From: Nonomuraea muscovyensis
Lineage (GTDB): Bacteria; Actinomycetota; Actinomycetes; Streptosporangiales; Streptosporangiaceae
Length of the DNA: 64,000 nt
Assembly (NCBI RefSeq): GCF_014207745.1
Contig: NZ_JACHJB010000001.1
Coordinates: forward strand, 1,302,001-1,366,000
Direction: 5' to 3'
In this document: one piece after another, positions 61,698 through 64,000 of the stretch
Layout: the number at the start of each line of letters is the position of its first letter
Position numbering within the stretch: position 1 is the first letter of the stretch
The notes under the pieces: model-generated
Database searches by the model: none
The model's input: the letters and a program-made list of their open reading frames with translations, nothing else
Told to the model about the DNA's origin: nothing
Program-made: the position numbers and the translations under genes

Positions 61698-61728
61698 CGG
61701 CGCGCACGGGTCCGGCCCGTGCGCGCCG
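61698..61728. terminator. Strong bidirectional hairpin terminator
   Basis: A perfect 13-bp stem (CGGCGCGCACGGG with CCCGTGCGCGCCG) around TCCGG, lying between the stops of the membrane-protein operon and the convergent aldehyde dehydrogenase. No U-tract, as is typical here. Confidence 0.8.
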
Positions 61729-61745
61729 TGCTCGACCGCGTACGG

Positions 61746-63173
61746 CTAGAGCGTCAGCCCCGTCATCACCATGACCTTCTCGTAGGTGAGGTCGCGCATG
61801 GCGGAGCCGAGGCCCTCCCTGCCGATGCCGGAGTCCTTGACGCCGCCGTAGGGCATCTGGTCGGCCCGGTACGAGGGCACGTCGCCGATGATCACCCCGC
61901 CGACCTCCAGCTCCCGGTTGGCCCGGAAGGCCGCGTCCAGCGAGCGCGTGAACACCCCGGCCTGCAGTCCGTACGCCGAGTCGTTGACCATCGCGTACGC
62001 CTCCTCCATCGACGCGGCCGGCTGGAGGATCATGACGGGCCCGAAGACCTCCTCGCGGACGACCTTGGCGTCCGCGGGGACGTCGGCCAGGACCGTGGGG
62101 GCGAGCGTGGCCCCCTCGCGGGTGCCGCCCGCGAGCACCCGGGCGCCGCCGCGTACGGCCTCGTCGATCCACTGCTCGACCCGCTCGGCCGCCGCCTCCG
62201 ACACCAGCGGCCCGACCTGCGTCTTCTCGTCGGCCGGGTCGCCGGTGACGAGCGCGCTCACGGCCGGGAGCAGCCGCTCGACGAACGCGTCGTACACCGG
62301 CCGCTCGACGATCACCCGCTGGACGGCGATGCAGCTCTGGCCCGCCTGGTAGTTGGAGTAGAGGGCGACGCGGCTCGCCGCCCAGTCGAGGTCGGCGTCG
62401 GCCAGCACGACCGCCGCGGCGTTGCCGCCGAGCTCCAGCGTCACGTGCTTGCGCGGCACCTGGTCGGCGATGGCGTAGCCGACCGGGGCCGAGCCGGTGA
62501 ACGAGACCACGGGCAGCCGCGGGTCGTGCACCAGGCCGCCGGCGCGCTCGTTCTCGACCGGCAGCACCGAGAACATCCCGGCGGGCAGGTCGGTCTCGGC
62601 CAGGATCTCGCCCAGCAGCAGCGCGGTCAGCGGCGTGGCGGGCGCGGGCTTGACGACGACGGGCGCGCCGACCGCGATGGCCGGGGCCACCTTGTGGGCG
62701 ACCAGGTTGAGCGGAAAGTTGAACGGCGTGATCGCCAGGACCGGCCCGTACGGCACGCGCGAGACGTAGGCCAGCCGGCCGGCGGCGGCGGGCTCGGTGT
62801 CGAGCCGCTGCACCTCGCCCGACCAGCGGCGGGTCTCCTCGGCCGCGAAACGGAACGTCGCCACGGCCCGCCCCACCTCGCCCCGCGCCCACAGGATGGG
62901 CTTGCCGTTCTCGGCGGTGATGAGCTGGGCGAACTCCTCGCTCCGCTCGGCCAGCCGGCGCGAGACGTGGGCCAGCGCCTCCGCGCGCACGTGCACCGGA
63001 AGCGCGGCGGCCTGCCGGGCGACCGCGTCGGCGGCGGCCACGGCCTCCTCGACCTGCGCGTCGGTCGGCACCGCGTGCCGGCCGACCTCGCGACCGTCGT
63101 GGGGATTGGTCACGGTGAGCTCGGCGTCCCCGGTGGCGGGGCGCCCTGCGAGCCAGAAGGTACGCACGTCCAT
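61746..63173 (-). CDS. NAD(P)-dependent aldehyde dehydrogenase
   Basis: A 475-residue ALDH-superfamily protein: VLAITPFNFPLNLVAHKVAPA (cofactor), FTGSAPVG, catalytic Glu in VTLELGGNAAAV, catalytic Cys in YQAGQSCIAVQRV, EEVFGPVMIL and MPYGGVKDSGIGREG. It is similar to succinate-semialdehyde or lactaldehyde-type enzymes; the exact substrate is unknown. ATG 63173. The divergent TetR gene at 63417 may regulate it. Confidence 0.93.
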   Translation of the reverse strand: MDVRTFWLAGRPATGDAELTVTNPHDGREVGRHAVPTDAQVEEAVAAADAVARQAAALPVHVRAEALAHVSRRLAERSEEFAQLITAENGKPILWARGEVGRAVATFRFAAEETRRWSGEVQRLDTEPAAAGRLAYVSRVPYGPVLAITPFNFPLNLVAHKVAPAIAVGAPVVVKPAPATPLTALLLGEILAETDLPAGMFSVLPVENERAGGLVHDPRLPVVSFTGSAPVGYAIADQVPRKHVTLELGGNAAAVVLADADLDWAASRVALYSNYQAGQSCIAVQRVIVERPVYDAFVERLLPAVSALVTGDPADEKTQVGPLVSEAAAERVEQWIDEAVRGGARVLAGGTREGATLAPTVLADVPADAKVVREEVFGPVMILQPAASMEEAYAMVNDSAYGLQAGVFTRSLDAAFRANRELEVGGVIIGDVPSYRADQMPYGGVKDSGIGREGLGSAMRDLTYEKVMVMTGLTL

Positions 63174-63416
63174 ACCCCGACGTTATGCCACCTCGAGATC
63201 GGCGCCGTGTGCCATGTTGCACAACCCCGCAGGCCCCGCTGGCCGTCACGTACAAGTCATCGCCACGCGGACCTCATCTTTACCCACCATGTAACAGAAG
63301 TAGACCTAATTCGGGATGTTTACCATGCGGAGCGGTTTGAACGAGCTCCCCCGTGGCTAAGTCATCGTGTGCGGGTCTCCAGCGCGGCGGGCCCCCTAGC
63401 AGAAAGGCGTGGGCCC
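63174..63416. promoter_or_regulatory. Divergent promoter region between ALDH and TetR genes
   Basis: An AT-richer stretch. TTTACC followed by CCATG occurs twice (around 63279-63292 and 63318-63327), flanking TAACAGAAGTAGACC. It could hold operator half-sites for the TetR, but no clean palindrome was seen. AGAAAGG before 63417 is the TetR Shine-Dalgarno. Confidence 0.35.
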
Positions 63417-64000
63417 ATGACCTCCTCGGCGCCGCTTGGGCTTCAGGGCGCCTACCTTCTGGGCGAGCGGGCCAGCCACGACGAGCTGCGTTCCCGGTTG
63501 CTCGACGTCGCGGTCAACCTGCTCGTGACCGACGGGCCCGAAAGCCTCACCACCCGCCGGATCGCCTCCGAGGCCGGCTGCACCACCACCGTCATCTACA
63601 CGATGTTCGGCAACCGAGAAGGGCTGGCCGAGGCCCTCTACCTGGAGGGTTTCGAGCGGTTCAGGCGTTTCCTGGAGGCGGTGCCGCAGCGCCGCGACCC
63701 CTTCGAGTACCTGACCGCGCTCGGCCCCGCCTACCGGCAGGCGTGCCTGTCGGAGCCGGGCTACTACAGCCTCATGTTCGAGCGGGCGATCCCCGGCTTC
63801 GAGCCCAGTGAGCGCGCCAGGACCCTCGCCCGCGCGGCGCTCAACATCCTCGACCGGGCGATCGCCGACTGCATCTCCGCCGGCTACCTGGTGCCCACCC
63901 AGCCGCGCAAGATCGCCGACGCGCTGTGGGCGGCGGCGCAGGGCGCGATCAGCCTGGAGCGCGCCGGCCACCTGCGCGACGGCCGCACCTACGAGGCCGT
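63417..64000 (+). CDS. TetR-family regulator (partial, 3' end outside window)
   Basis: The visible 194 codons include the TetR HTH (SRLLDVAVNLLVTDGPESLTT, RRIASEAGCTTTVIYTMFGNREGL) and the C-terminal ligand domain (PAYRQACLSEPGYYSLMFERA) of the TetR_C_33-like type. The ATG at 63417 follows AGAAAGG. It is divergent from the aldehyde dehydrogenase. No copy of the 16-bp regulon palindrome was found upstream, so it is not clearly the regulon's repressor. Confidence 0.9.
   Translation, partial: MTSSAPLGLQGAYLLGERASHDELRSRLLDVAVNLLVTDGPESLTTRRIASEAGCTTTVIYTMFGNREGLAEALYLEGFERFRRFLEAVPQRRDPFEYLTALGPAYRQACLSEPGYYSLMFERAIPGFEPSERARTLARAALNILDRAIADCISAGYLVPTQPRKIADALWAAAQGAISLERAGHLRDGRTYEA

Overview
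The window is high-GC DNA from a filamentous actinomycete, most likely Streptosporangiaceae-like (Nonomuraea/Microbispora type). This rests on the GC-rich third codon positions, frequent GTG starts and stop/start overlaps (ATGA, GTGA), the F420/LLM oxidoreductases, Ser/Thr kinases with a PASTA member, an ECF41 sigma factor, and non-mevalonate isoprenoid genes in actinobacterial style. Species assignment is inference.

Layout. 1-6 kb: the 5' end of a ThuA-like gene; an epimerase plus ECF41 sigma factor behind an excellent ECF41-type promoter; an SDR; and an overlapping pair of a receiver-domain/flavin reductase fusion and a cNMP-sensing histidine kinase. 6-48 kb: a broad catabolic region with an M20 peptidase, five LLM flavin/F420 oxidoreductases, two AMP-forming and one NDP-forming acyl-CoA synthetase, SDRs, two acyl-CoA dehydrogenases, DUF35, VOC, cyclase, isochorismatase-like, alpha/beta hydrolases, a Liv-type ABC transporter with a LivH-LivM-LivF fusion, and a zinc alcohol dehydrogenase. 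Eight copies of a 16-bp imperfect palindrome (about CCnAGCGnnnGCTTGG) sit at the starts of these transcription units, so most of them look like one scattered regulon for taking up an unknown carboxylate/acyl substrate, activating it with CoA and oxidising it. Interspersed are a CHAP-domain membrane protein, two Ser/Thr kinases, a LysR/DJ-1 pair, a cupin-ArsR/rhodanese operon with a perfect palindromic operator, an MmpL/TetR pair, and a decayed IS200/IS605 element next to a broken NUDIX gene.

48-64 kb: a HipA-like kinase with DUF3037; a three-gene cassette (YbaB-like, WXG100-like, membrane protein with a C-terminal domain) that may be a type VII-type effector cassette; a DUF4081-GNAT, a secreted S33 peptidase, ispG and dxr (without the usual intervening site-2 protease); two tandem secreted trypsin-like proteases, the first with its ribosome binding site inside a hairpin; a NarL-type two-component system divergent from two small membrane proteins; an aldehyde dehydrogenase; and a TetR regulator cut by the window end.

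Many genes have a TAnnnT -10 element 6-8 nt before the start codon and no Shine-Dalgarno, suggesting leaderless transcripts. Three coding regions carry apparent single-base frameshifts (a thioesterase, TnpA, TnpB), each of which could be biological decay or an assembly error. No tRNA, rRNA or CRISPR array was seen.
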